From the NCBI GenBank assembly GCA_039591615.1, contig JBDHDH010000013.1:1-64000 (forward strand): DNA of 64,000 nucleotides, read 5' to 3'. This document shows positions 1 through 8,190 of this stretch, piece by piece (position 1 is the first letter of the stretch; every line of letters starts with the position of its first letter). Made by a program: the position numbers and the translations under genes. The DNA is from JBDHDH01 sp039591615. GTDB taxonomy: Bacteria > Gemmatimonadota > Gemmatimonadetes > Gemmatimonadales > GWC2-71-9. The notes beneath the pieces are model-generated. The model saw only the letters and a list, made by a program, of their open reading frames with translations. It did not search any database and was not told where the DNA came from.

Positions 1-364
1 CTCCGTAGACCTGCTCCCAGACGGGCAGGCCCTTGATCAGCACCCCGGCCTCGGCAATCAAGGCCATGCCGAGGACCGGGACGAGGGTCCACCAACGCTC
101 GAGCTTGGGGCTGGTGGCGGGGGAACGCGTGGGCTGGCCGCGACCGTACAGCCACAGGAAGGCGACGAAGACCACCGCGCCGATCACGAGAATAGCCCCC
201 GTGGTGAGAAGCAGGTACCGGATCACACCGTCGACCCCGACCCCGTGCTGCGACGCCACCGGTGGGAGCCAGTTCGTGGCAAACCCGATAACTGTGAAGA
301 GCGCAATCCCGAGAAACAAGAGAATGACGGCGATGATCTCAGCAGTTTGTCGACGTTCATTCAT
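1..364 (-). CDS. Cytochrome c oxidase subunit II-like protein, N-terminal part (runs off left edge)
   Basis: Reading the minus strand from an ATG at 364 gives about 121 uninterrupted residues to the window edge, beginning MNERRQTAEIIAVILLFLGI. There are three hydrophobic stretches, roughly residues 10-28, 48-69 and 93-110, separated by the segments ATNWLPPVASQHG and KLERWWTLVPVL. The layout and the ending GLPVWEQVYG resemble the membrane-anchor part of haem-copper oxidase subunit II. The copper-binding CuA domain would lie outside the window, so the assignment rests on the anchor alone. It diverges from the tetR gene across a 289-bp spacer. No strong ribosome binding site precedes the ATG. 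Confidence 0.5.
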   Translation of the reverse strand, partial: MNERRQTAEIIAVILLFLGIALFTVIGFATNWLPPVASQHGVGVDGVIRYLLLTTGAILVIGAVVFVAFLWLYGRGQPTRSPATSPKLERWWTLVPVLGMALIAEAGVLIKGLPVWEQVYG

Positions 365-613
365 CGGCAGCTCTCGCTCTGCGAGTTTCTCGGTCGGTCG
401 CAGGCCCCACCACTCCCAGCGCCCCCGAATGGGGCCCGTAAGTCCGCCAAGCTGTCGTCTGATACGTGGGGACGCAAGGCCGGCAGGCTGAATGCACAGC
501 GGCGGCGAGCGTGCCACACGCCCGTCCGGGTGCCTGCGGATCCGAGTGAAGATCTCATGAGATTTCTCTGAATCTCGCTCTGGACACTTGACCAATTCTA
601 CCAAATATTCAAA

Positions 614-633
614 ATTTTAATGTACGTTAAAAT
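614..633. promoter_or_regulatory. Operator-like palindrome in the tetR promoter
   Basis: The sequence ATTTTAATGTACGTTAAAAT is a 20-bp inverted repeat with a single mismatched pair (T621 against G626). It is AT-rich in otherwise GC-rich DNA. A -35-like TTGACC lies at 588-593, so the palindrome covers the likely -10 and start-site region. It ends 20 bp before the tetR start codon. TetR proteins usually bind such palindromes and often regulate themselves. Here that would place the overlapping benzoyl-CoA genes under the same control. Confidence 0.65.
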
Positions 634-653
634 GCCGAGAGAAGGACTCGGGT

Positions 654-1280
654 ATGCCTCGCGGACCGACCGCAACCACGCAATCACCCTACGTGCGCAG
701 GAAGCGCCGCCAGCGGCGCATGGAGATCCTCCACGCCGCCCTCCGCGCCTTCAACGAGAAGGGCTATCACGCGACCACGTTGGACGACATCGCGGAACAT
801 CTCGGCGTCCGGAAGACGGCCCTGTATCACTACTTTCCCGACAAAGAAGCCATCCTCTTCGAGAGCCATCGCGAATCCCTCGCGGAATTGGAACGACATT
901 TTGGAGAGGCACGGGAGCGATTCGAGAGGGCGCCGGATCGCTTACGCTACATCATCCGCGAGCACGTCCGTGTCATGACCGACACGCTCGAAGGCTCGCC
1001 GTTGGCGTTCGAGATTCCCGCGCTCTCCCCGAAGCATCAGAACAAGATCGTCGCCGGTCGCGACCGCTACGAACAGGGATTACGGCAGATCATCACCGAT
1101 GGAATCGAGCGTGGTGACTTCCGTAAGACTGATCCGAGAATCGCGACTTTTGCCATCCTTGGCGCCATCAACTGGATCGCCCGATGGTATCGACCCGAAG
1201 GATCGCTCCACGCTCCCGAACTGGGAGACGCATTTGCTGAACACCTGGTAGGAGGCCTCACATGCCGGCGGGCACGCTGA
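654..1280 (+). CDS. TetR/AcrR family transcriptional regulator of the benzoyl-CoA cluster
   Basis: A 208-residue protein. Residues about 20-75 hold a TetR-type helix-turn-helix, recognisable from TTLDDIAEHLGVRKTALYHY followed by FPDKEAIL. The remainder is a helical ligand-binding domain of the length usual for the family. The start has an AAGGA ribosome site about 8 nt upstream. The 3' end overlaps the start of the ring-opening hydrolase gene by 19 bp, so the regulator is probably the first gene of the catabolic transcript. The ligand may be an aromatic or alicyclic CoA ester; that is inferred from context only. A palindromic operator candidate lies just upstream. Confidence 0.9.
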   Translation: MPRGPTATTQSPYVRRKRRQRRMEILHAALRAFNEKGYHATTLDDIAEHLGVRKTALYHYFPDKEAILFESHRESLAELERHFGEARERFERAPDRLRYIIREHVRVMTDTLEGSPLAFEIPALSPKHQNKIVAGRDRYEQGLRQIITDGIERGDFRKTDPRIATFAILGAINWIARWYRPEGSLHAPELGDAFAEHLVGGLTCRRAR

Positions 1281-2326
1281 CTCGAGAGTTCGTTCCACGT
1301 ACGGCGGACTCATTCGCATTTCGCGACATCCTCTACCGCAAGAGTGATCAGGTCGCGTGGATCACCATCAACCGTCCGAATCTGTACAACGCCTACTCCA
1401 CCATGGCTCTGGAGGAGATCGCCACGGCGTTTCGGGACGCCAGCTTCGACGACGGCGTCGGTGTCATTGTCTTCACCGGAGCGGGAGACCGCGCATTCTG
1501 TACCGGTGGCGACGTGAAGGAGTATGCCGACAAATACGTGTCGACACCGAGGGATTACTGGAAGTACATGGCGCTCTTTCGAGCGTACATCGAAAGCATC
1601 CTCAACACCGGCAAGCCGGTGGTGGCTCGACTCAACGGCATGGCCGTGGGTGGCGGCAACGAGAGTCAACTCGCCTGCGACCTCACCGTGATGGCGCAAC
1701 ACACGTACATCAAGCAGGTGGGAACCCACGTCGGATCGGTGGCCTGCGGCGGGTCGACGCAGTGGCTCCCCATCACCGTAGGCGACAAACGCGCCCGGGA
1801 GATCCTCTTCCTCAACGAGCCCATCCCCGCCGACAAAGCCCTCGAGTGGGGGCTGGTGAACTGGGTGGTGCCGTCCGTCCGCCGGGGCGATACCTGGATC
1901 GAACGCGCATCGGCGCAGGAGATTCGCAAGGCCCAGCGAGGCGAAGACGGCTATAGCATCGACCTGACCAAGCTCGACGAGTTCGTGACCGACCTCTGTG
2001 CCCGACTTCTCGCGTCGTTCCCCGAGTGCACGCGGTACACGAAACAACAGTTGAACTTCTGGAAAGACCTCGCCTGGCATTCGACCGTGCGGCACGCACA
2101 GGACTGGCTCTCCCTGCATTACACCTGCTGGGAGCCCGTGGAGGGAATGCAGGCGTTCGTCGAAAAGCGAAAGGCCCGTTACGGGATGCTGCGCGAGCGC
2201 GCTGCCGACGGTCTGGCCAGCGAAACGCCTTGGGGCGCTTTCGTCCGACAGTGTGGCTCGTGCAACGCGAAGAATCTTCCGGCCAACCACGAATACTGCG
2301 GCGCATGCGGCCGACCGCTCTCGTAA
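1262..2326 (+). CDS. bamA: 6-oxocyclohex-1-ene-1-carbonyl-CoA hydrolase (ring-opening, BamA/Oah)
   Basis: A 354-residue crotonase-fold enzyme. It should hydrate and hydrolytically open the ring of 6-oxocyclohex-1-ene-1-carbonyl-CoA, giving 3-hydroxypimeloyl-CoA. Crotonase features include GDRAFCTGGDVKEYADKY and GMAVGGGNESQLACDL (about residues 122-137). The stretch HVGSVACGGSTQWLPI is characteristic of the BamA/Oah branch rather than ordinary enoyl-CoA hydratases. The start has AGGAGG six bases upstream and overlaps the end of tetR. The C-terminus (about residues 330-354) is a small CxxC-N11-CxxC zinc-ribbon-like tail with Cys331, 334, 346 and 349. I do not know whether that tail is common in this family. 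The next gene overlaps by 22 bp. Confidence 0.9.
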   Translation: MPAGTLTREFVPRTADSFAFRDILYRKSDQVAWITINRPNLYNAYSTMALEEIATAFRDASFDDGVGVIVFTGAGDRAFCTGGDVKEYADKYVSTPRDYWKYMALFRAYIESILNTGKPVVARLNGMAVGGGNESQLACDLTVMAQHTYIKQVGTHVGSVACGGSTQWLPITVGDKRAREILFLNEPIPADKALEWGLVNWVVPSVRRGDTWIERASAQEIRKAQRGEDGYSIDLTKLDEFVTDLCARLLASFPECTRYTKQQLNFWKDLAWHSTVRHAQDWLSLHYTCWEPVEGMQAFVEKRKARYGMLRERAADGLASETPWGAFVRQCGSCNAKNLPANHEYCGACGRPLS

Positions 2327-3018
2327 CCGGTGCCAGCGGAGGGATCGGCCGCGCCATCACGAAGGCGCTTGCTCGAGATGCAACCGTCGTCGCGTTGGAC
2401 CGCACCTTCACCGATCCTCTTCAGGCGGCGAGCCGGGCGGTCGAGGTCGACGTAGCGAACGCCGCGGCGGTGATGAGCGCGATAGGAAAAGTCGGTGCCG
2501 AGCTGGGAGCGATCGACTGGGTCGTGTGCGCTGCAGGGATCATCCGCGACCGGGTGAGCTGGAAGATGACCGACGAGGAATGGTCCAGCGTCATCGACGT
2601 CAATCTCACGGGGGTCTTCAACACCGCCCGCGCGGTGACCCCGTTCCTTCGAAAGTCTTCAGCGGGACGCCTCGTGTTCATCGGCTCCATCAACGGAACG
2701 CGCGGGCGTTTCGGACAGGCGAACTACACGGCGGCGAAGGCAGGGTTGGTCGGACTCGCGCGAACGCTCGCTCTCGAGCTGGCCAGGGACCAGATCACGG
2801 TGAACGTGGTGAGTCCTGGCTTCATCGATACGCCAATGACACGGTCGCTCCCGGCTGACCTGCAGGACCGAGCCGTCGCCCGCACGCCCCTGCGCCGAGC
2901 CGGATGTCCCGACGACGTGGCGGCCGCAGTCAGATTCCTGTGCAGTGCAGACGCGGGTTTCATCACTGGGACCGTTCTCCCCGTGGATGGAGGACAGCTC
3001 CTGGGGGAGGTGGCTTGA
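2305..3018 (+). CDS. Short-chain dehydrogenase/reductase, probable 3-hydroxyacyl-CoA dehydrogenase
   Basis: A 237-residue SDR with the NAD(P)-binding motif TGASGGIG at residues 8-15, a conserved NAG-like segment (VVCAAGIIRD), the serine segment IGSING, and the catalytic YTAAK. The ATG at 2305 lies inside the end of bamA, which indicates translational coupling. Position directly after the ring-opening hydrolase suggests oxidation of 3-hydroxypimeloyl-CoA to the 3-oxo form. This is inference, since FabG-like SDRs are broad. Azoarcus bzd clusters also carry an SDR (bzdZ), but I cannot establish orthology by eye. Confidence 0.85.
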   Translation: MRPTALVTGASGGIGRAITKALARDATVVALDRTFTDPLQAASRAVEVDVANAAAVMSAIGKVGAELGAIDWVVCAAGIIRDRVSWKMTDEEWSSVIDVNLTGVFNTARAVTPFLRKSSAGRLVFIGSINGTRGRFGQANYTAAKAGLVGLARTLALELARDQITVNVVSPGFIDTPMTRSLPADLQDRAVARTPLRRAGCPDDVAAAVRFLCSADAGFITGTVLPVDGGQLLGEVA

Positions 3019-3020
3019 GT

Positions 3021-3779
3021 ATGGCAGTCCGGACATCGATCGACGACGGCATCGGGCACTTGGTGCTCAGTCACCCGCCCCTCAACATCCTGACTCGGGA
3101 CGTCCTGCAGGCTATTCGCGGGGAGCTGGATCGACTCGCAAAAGAGCCGTCGCTGCGCGTCCTCTTGTTGAGCGCGGACGGAAAGCACTTTTCGGCGGGC
3201 GCTTCCGTGGAGGAGCACTTGCCGCCGCAGCACAAGGAGCTCATTCCGGAGTTCATGAACACCGTGGCCGAGCTCGATGCGTTCCCGCTCCCGGTCGTGG
3301 CGGCAGCGCAAGGGCGCTGTCTCGGGGGCGGATTCGAGCTCGTGCTCGCTGCGGACATCATCATTGCTGCCGAGGGGGCGACCTTCGGTCAACCGGAGAT
3401 CCTCCTCGGCGTCGTGCCGCCAGCAGCGTGCGCCATGCTCCCTTATCTCACCTCCCGCAGCGTTGCGGCGGAGCTGGTGTATACGGGAGAGCCCTTGAAT
3501 GCGCACGATGCACGAGAGGCCGGGCTCGTCGCCCATGTGGTCGCGGCCGACGAGCTCGAACGGGAGGCCCTTGCCTTCGCGCGGCGTATCGCCGCACGCA
3601 GCGCAGCCGCCCTGCGACTGGCGAAACGGACGATGCGGGGCCACGAGCGCACAGAGCGGGCGAATGAATTCGCTCGGGCATGCTACCTCTACACGGGAGC
3701 GTTGATGCAAACGCAGGACGCCCTCGAGGGGCTCAACGCCTTCATGGAAAAACGCCAGCCCGTCTGGAGCCACCGGTGA
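3021..3779 (+). CDS. dch: Cyclohexa-1,5-diene-1-carbonyl-CoA hydratase (Dch)
   Basis: A 252-residue crotonase-family protein that should add water to the dienoyl-CoA product of benzoyl-CoA reductase, giving 6-hydroxycyclohex-1-ene-1-carbonyl-CoA. The segment GKHFSAGASVEEHLP (residues about 54-68) matches the family-specific HFSFGASVEEHLP region of known Dch enzymes. The oxyanion-hole segment GRCLGGGFELVLAAD follows. The ATG lies 2 bp after the SDR stop codon. Immediately after its own stop codon there is a block of 7-bp tandem repeats, and the next gene is the first reductase subunit. Confidence 0.88.
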   Translation: MAVRTSIDDGIGHLVLSHPPLNILTRDVLQAIRGELDRLAKEPSLRVLLLSADGKHFSAGASVEEHLPPQHKELIPEFMNTVAELDAFPLPVVAAAQGRCLGGGFELVLAADIIIAAEGATFGQPEILLGVVPPAACAMLPYLTSRSVAAELVYTGEPLNAHDAREAGLVAHVVAADELEREALAFARRIAARSAAALRLAKRTMRGHERTERANEFARACYLYTGALMQTQDALEGLNAFMEKRQPVWSHR

Positions 3780-3783
3780 ACGA

Positions 3784-3826
3784 CAGTGAGCAGTGAGCAG
3801 TGAGCAGTCAAACAATTAGCAGTGAG
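3784..3826. repeat. Heptameric tandem repeat (CAGTGAG) after dch
   Basis: Three perfect CAGTGAG units lie at 3784-3804, followed by a partial unit (CAGT, 3805-3808) and a further copy at 3820-3826. The array starts only 4 bp after the dch stop codon and fills most of the 72-bp gap before bzdN. Similar 7-bp arrays occur elsewhere in this window after other genes. Confidence 0.9.
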
Positions 3827-3851
3827 AAGTCGACAGGGGTACTGAGCCGTG

Positions 3852-5033
3852 ATGAGTAACCGCACGATCGAGACCGACGTCTTCCCGGAGTGGCGGGGAG
3901 GCTCTTTGGACGAAGTCCTCTACCAATGCCGCGAGCTCTTGGAGGACACGAGCTTTCCCACCGTCAGCCGGTGGCGCGCCAACGGCGGGAAGGTCCTCGG
4001 CCACTTCCAGGTCTACTTCCCCGAGGAGATCGCCCACGCGGCCGGTCTCCTACCCTTCAAAGTCCGAGGCGCGCCCATCGAGCCGGTCCACTCGGATTCA
4101 CGCTTCGGATCGTACCTCTGCTCCATTCTCAAGACCTCGCTCGAGTTGGCGCTGAGCAACGTTGTGGAACTCGAGATGTTCGTCACCCATCCCATCTGCG
4201 ACGCCGCGCGAAATCTCGCTGGCGTGTGGGGACGTAACGTCTCGTACCCGTGTCAGATCCTCTACCTCCCACAGAACGCCAACTCAGGCCACACCGTCAC
4301 CTACCTCCGAGACGAGTACGACCGGCTCCGGCGAGCCATCGAGGAGGTGGCGGGGCGAAAGGTGACCGACGAACACCTCCGACGGTCCACCGGGGAATTC
4401 AACCAGAACAGACAGCTCCTGCGCGACCTCTACGCCATCAAGCGCGAGACGCCATGGCTTGTTTCCATCGACGAGGCATTCGTACTCGTCGCCGTTGGGG
4501 GTCTCATTCCCCGGGAAGAGCACAATGCGTTGTTGCGCACCTCACTACCACTGATCCGCGAGCGGGCCGCGAGGCGTCAGGACAAGATCCGCGTGGTGTT
4601 CGAGGGCGGATTCTGCGAGCAACCTCCTCTCGATCTGATTCGGGCGATTGGACGGTCTTGCTACGTCGTGGATGACGACTTGCTCGTCGGCCTGCGGTGG
4701 ATCACCGAGGACGTACCGCTGAATGGTGATCCCCTCCATAATCTCGCGGAGGCATACATCGAACGATCAGCGCACAGCCCGGTGCAACACGATCTTCGAA
4801 AACCGAAGGAGCGAATGCTCCTCGAGCGCATCCAGAAGTCCCGCGCGCAGGCCGCCATCGTCACGGCTGCCAAGATGTGTGAACCGGGCCTCGAGGAACA
4901 AGTCGTCAACACCCGGACGCTGGATCAGGCGAACATTCCCTATTTCGTGAGCGAGTTCGAGGAGAACATGACCAGCTTCGATCACCTCGAGATCCAGCTC
5001 GAGACATTCGTAGAGAACTTGCTTTTCGACTAG
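3852..5033 (+). CDS. bzdN: Benzoyl-CoA reductase, subunit C-type (BcrC/BzdN)
   Basis: A 393-residue member of the 2-hydroxyglutaryl-CoA dehydratase D-component/BcrC family. With the next gene it forms the substrate-reducing half of ATP-dependent (class I) benzoyl-CoA reductase, which holds the iron-sulfur cluster and binds the ring. Conserved features are WRANGGKVLGHFQVYFPEE, FGSYLCSILK with Cys90, and FVTHPICDAARNLAGVW with Cys116; the cysteines are probable cluster ligands. The ATG at 3852 is preceded in frame by GTG at 3849, so the exact start is uncertain by one codon. It is the first of four consecutive reductase genes. The following 120-bp gap contains short G/C-rich imperfect repeats. 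Confidence 0.92.
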   Translation: MSNRTIETDVFPEWRGGSLDEVLYQCRELLEDTSFPTVSRWRANGGKVLGHFQVYFPEEIAHAAGLLPFKVRGAPIEPVHSDSRFGSYLCSILKTSLELALSNVVELEMFVTHPICDAARNLAGVWGRNVSYPCQILYLPQNANSGHTVTYLRDEYDRLRRAIEEVAGRKVTDEHLRRSTGEFNQNRQLLRDLYAIKRETPWLVSIDEAFVLVAVGGLIPREEHNALLRTSLPLIRERAARRQDKIRVVFEGGFCEQPPLDLIRAIGRSCYVVDDDLLVGLRWITEDVPLNGDPLHNLAEAYIERSAHSPVQHDLRKPKERMLLERIQKSRAQAAIVTAAKMCEPGLEEQVVNTRTLDQANIPYFVSEFEENMTSFDHLEIQLETFVENLLFD

Positions 5034-5153
5034 CATGAGACACCGGTCTGCCACCACGTCCACCGATCCCACTGTTCCCACCGATTCACTGGGGACGGTC
5101 GAGGGAGGCGGCGGATCGGGCGGGATCGGCGGAACAGGCAGAGGAGACCACAG

Positions 5154-6494
5154 ATGAGCAAAGCCGCGCACACCGACACCATTGTCGGGCGAGGAAACCG
5201 AGATGGCGCTCGTCTCTTTCGCGAGTGGTTCACGGGCCTTGGCCAGGCGGCCGCCGAGGAACGCCCCGCCGCGTACGTGTTCGTGATGGGCAGCATGGTC
5301 GAGCTGCTTCGGGTGTTCGACCTCCCGATCGTCTTTCCGGAGATCAACTCCCTTCAGACGGCGGTGCGGCGTGTGGCCCATGAGTATCTCGACGAAGCGG
5401 AGGACTACGGCTATTCACCTGACATCTGTGGGTATGTAAAGGCAGATGTCGCCACACAGCTGCGTGGCGGCGAACACCCCATGGGGCGGATCCCCAAGCC
5501 ATCCATCGCCGTCTACACGAATGCCTGTAACACCTACATCAAGTGGGCTGAGATCTGGGAACGGATGTATCAGATCCCGCTCTTCACCCTGGACATACCG
5601 GGAACCCGTGAAGCGGGTGCGCAGACCTGGCCCGGCGAAGAGGATTTCGAGCGCGATCGCCGCTACGTCGAAGGACAGATTAGGGAACTGATTCCCATGT
5701 GCGAGACCGTGTCTGGCATACCGTTCGACATCGATCGACTCCGCGAGACCATGGAGCATGCCAACACCATGAGCCGGGCATGGAAGCGTTTGTTGGAGTT
5801 GAACCGGAGCAGGCCGTCGGTCTTCAGTGCGCTTTCCGAAGGAACCATCTATCTGGGCGTGTCGAATGGATTCCGAGGCTCCTCGGCTGGAGCCTCGTAC
5901 TTCGAGGATCTCGTCGAGGAGATGGAATACAAGGTCGATCACGGGATCGGTACGCTCACAGATGAGCGCTTTCGCTTGGTTTTTGTCGGCGTCCCCTGCT
6001 ACCCGATTTTCCGGCGCTTCAACGAGCTCTTCACCGAGTGGGGGGGAACGTTCGTGAACTCCACGTACCTGTGGTTTGCCTCGGGTGGCTCCAACGTGGG
6101 CTTCGAGTACGACCTGGCTCGCCCCTTGCAGAGTTTGGCGGAAGGGGTGCTCATCAGTGTCCGGGACGCGATGGACAGCATGTTCTTTCAAACCCAGCTG
6201 CTGGCCGACATGATCGACACTCATCAAATCGATGGTGTCGTATTTCACCCTATCAAGAGCTGCCGCACCGTCTCCACGGGGTTGGCCGACAATCGCCGAG
6301 CGCTCATGGAACTGCGGGATGTTCCCAGCCTGTTTATCGAGTCTGACATGATGGACCGTCGCGTCGTATCGGAAGCCCAGCTCAAGAACCGGATCGATGC
6401 GTTCTTCGAGGGACTTCACTCCCGTGGGCAGCACGCCGCCCATGCCGAACAGGCGGCGGCGCGGGCCGAGGGTCGGCCCGATGGCACAGACTAG
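5154..6494 (+). CDS. bzdO: Benzoyl-CoA reductase, subunit B-type (BcrB/BzdO)
   Basis: A 446-residue partner of the preceding subunit, from the same HgdB/BcrB superfamily. Length is close to BzdO/BcrB. Likely cluster or substrate-site cysteines lie in PDICGYVKAD (Cys92), AVYTNACNTYIKWAEIW (Cys125), VGVPCYPIFRR and HPIKSCRTVSTG. The ATG follows a good GAGGAG ribosome site. The last 30 residues are Ala/Gly/charge-rich and probably disordered. It lies 36 bp upstream of the first ASKHA activator subunit, consistent with equimolar synthesis of the complex. Confidence 0.92.
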   Translation: MSKAAHTDTIVGRGNRDGARLFREWFTGLGQAAAEERPAAYVFVMGSMVELLRVFDLPIVFPEINSLQTAVRRVAHEYLDEAEDYGYSPDICGYVKADVATQLRGGEHPMGRIPKPSIAVYTNACNTYIKWAEIWERMYQIPLFTLDIPGTREAGAQTWPGEEDFERDRRYVEGQIRELIPMCETVSGIPFDIDRLRETMEHANTMSRAWKRLLELNRSRPSVFSALSEGTIYLGVSNGFRGSSAGASYFEDLVEEMEYKVDHGIGTLTDERFRLVFVGVPCYPIFRRFNELFTEWGGTFVNSTYLWFASGGSNVGFEYDLARPLQSLAEGVLISVRDAMDSMFFQTQLLADMIDTHQIDGVVFHPIKSCRTVSTGLADNRRALMELRDVPSLFIESDMMDRRVVSEAQLKNRIDAFFEGLHSRGQHAAHAEQAAARAEGRPDGTD

Positions 6495-6530
6495 GCGCCC
6501 TTCAATCATGAATCGCTGACCGAGGGAACC

Positions 6531-7343
6531 ATGGCATACGCAGCCGGAGTGGATGTCGGCTCGACGCAAACCAAAGCCGTCATCATCAGCGAACAGCGAG
6601 TGATCATCGGAAGGGCATTGACGGACACGGGCGCCAACGTGATTCGCGCTGCCGAGAGCTCGTTCCAGGAAGCGCTCCGCAATGGTGACGTGCGGGAGGA
6701 AGAGGTGGAGTACGTCGTGGGGACCGGTTACGGCCGCTACAAGGTGACGTTCGGAAACACGCAGGTGACGGAGATCAGCTGCCACGGCCGCGGAGCCGTG
6801 CACATGTTCCCGAAGACCCGAACGGTGCTCGACATGGGCGGGCAAGACACCAAAGCGATCCGCGTATCAACAGGCGGCGAGATCCTCGATTTTTGCATGA
6901 ACGACAAATGCGCGGCCGGCACCGGACGGTTCTTGGGGGCGGCGTCGAGCGCCCTGGACATCCCGCTGAACGACCTCGGACCGACGGCACTGCAGGGGGA
7001 ACGCCCGGTGAAGATCAGTACCACGTGTACGGTATTCGCCGAATCCGAGGTCCTTTCGTGGCTCGGGAAGGGTAAGAAGATCGAGGACATCCTCTTGGGC
7101 GTCCATCAATCCATTGCCAGCCGATCGGTCGGATTGCTCCGGCGAGTCGGCATCGAGGAGGACGTGACCTTCACAGGAGGCGTGGCCCGAAACGTGGCAA
7201 TGATCGGGGCGTTGAGCCAGCGCCTCGGTCTGTCGGTCAATGTGAGTGTCGAGTCTCACTTCATGGGCGCACTCGGTGCGGCATTGTTTGCGCTGGACCA
7301 CATCCTGTCGAGCCGCGCACCCGCTCACGCCGCACGGGGATAA
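6531..7343 (+). CDS. bzdP: Benzoyl-CoA reductase ATPase/activator subunit (BzdP-like)
   Basis: A 270-residue ASKHA-fold ATPase of the BcrA/BcrD/HgdC family. It hydrolyses ATP and passes low-potential electrons from ferredoxin to the catalytic half. The phosphate loop is GVDVGSTQTK (residues 6-15). The bridging [4Fe-4S] cluster would be held by Cys127 (NDKCAAGTGRFL) and Cys166 (TTCTVFAESEV). Thauera and Rhodopseudomonas alpha subunits are about 440 aa, whereas this one is short, as in Azoarcus-type enzymes. The symbol is given from gene order; which of the two activator genes matches BzdP needs alignment. Confidence 0.85.
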   Translation: MAYAAGVDVGSTQTKAVIISEQRVIIGRALTDTGANVIRAAESSFQEALRNGDVREEEVEYVVGTGYGRYKVTFGNTQVTEISCHGRGAVHMFPKTRTVLDMGGQDTKAIRVSTGGEILDFCMNDKCAAGTGRFLGAASSALDIPLNDLGPTALQGERPVKISTTCTVFAESEVLSWLGKGKKIEDILLGVHQSIASRSVGLLRRVGIEEDVTFTGGVARNVAMIGALSQRLGLSVNVSVESHFMGALGAALFALDHILSSRAPAHAARG

Positions 7344-7345
7344 CC

Positions 7346-8182
7346 ATGACGTACACCGCCGGAATCGACATCGGTTCGACGTACACCAAGGCTGTGATAC
7401 TCAGTGAGCAGCATGACATCGTGGGCCGTGCGATGCAGCCGACGGGCTTTCGCTTGGCCGAAACCACCGAGCATACCTATCGCTCGGCCCTCGAAGCAGC
7501 ATCCCTCGACGATGACAAGGTCGCCTATATCGTGGCGACTGGCTTCGGGCGACACCAGACCGAGATCAGCAACATCCACGCGACCGATCTGACGGCCGCC
7601 GCCCGCGGAGCCACGTTCTTCTATCCCCAGACTAGGACGATCCTCGATGTCGGGGGCCAGACGATGAAGGCCAGCCGGCTGGATGAGCACGCGAAAGTGA
7701 AATCGTTCCGTCTCAACGACAAGTGCGCAGCAGGAACCGGCGCATTCTTAGAAAAGACGGCTCGGTACATGGGATACACCACCGAGGAAATCGGTCCGCT
7801 CGTCACGACCTCAAAGGAGGCAATCCCCATCTCCGGAGTCTGTGCGGTTTTCGCTGAATCCGAGGTGATCAATCACCTCTCGCAGGGAGTCGCGCCAGCA
7901 GACATCATGCACGGTGCGATCGTCTCACTAGTCGGGCGGTCCGTGCAGCTCATGAAGCGAGTTCGGATGGAACCGGAGTTTACGCTCGTCGGAGGGATTC
8001 TACGCTTCGAGCGCATGGTCAAGGTCGTGGCGAACGAGATCGGAGCCGCCGTCAACGTCCCGCCGGGCGACCTCGTCCAATACGTTGCGGCACTCGGTGC
8101 CGCCCTGTTGGGACGTCGGCGGCTGGAGAAGCTCCAAAGAGACGGAACGGGCTCTCAGCGCACAGCAGCGGTCGAGGGGTAG
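7346..8182 (+). CDS. bzdQ: Benzoyl-CoA reductase ATPase/activator subunit (BzdQ-like)
   Basis: A 278-residue second ASKHA activator subunit, starting 2 bp after the first. It has the same architecture: GIDIGSTYTK at residues 6-15, Cys127 in NDKCAAGTGAFL, and Cys166 in SGVCAVFAESEV. The cysteine positions are identical in the two subunits, which fits a heterodimer sharing one [4Fe-4S] cluster. Sequence between motifs differs clearly, so this is not a recent duplication. A GTG-started small gene follows 8 bp downstream. Confidence 0.85.
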   Translation: MTYTAGIDIGSTYTKAVILSEQHDIVGRAMQPTGFRLAETTEHTYRSALEAASLDDDKVAYIVATGFGRHQTEISNIHATDLTAAARGATFFYPQTRTILDVGGQTMKASRLDEHAKVKSFRLNDKCAAGTGAFLEKTARYMGYTTEEIGPLVTTSKEAIPISGVCAVFAESEVINHLSQGVAPADIMHGAIVSLVGRSVQLMKRVRMEPEFTLVGGILRFERMVKVVANEIGAAVNVPPGDLVQYVAALGAALLGRRRLEKLQRDGTGSQRTAAVEG

Positions 8183-8190
8183 GCACAACC

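Noticed and set aside
1310..2290. 326-codon minus-strand open frame opposite bamA
   Set aside because: It is antisense to a clear crotonase-family gene and its product (His/Arg/Gly-rich) matches no protein pattern; a shadow of GC-rich coding bias.
3780..3851. CAGTGAG repeats considered as a CRISPR or mobile element end
   Set aside because: Units are contiguous 7-mers with no spacers, and there are no terminal inverted repeats or transposase nearby.
5415..6845. 476-codon minus-strand open frame opposite bzdO and bzdP
   Set aside because: It lies antisense across two well-supported reductase genes with no motif of its own.
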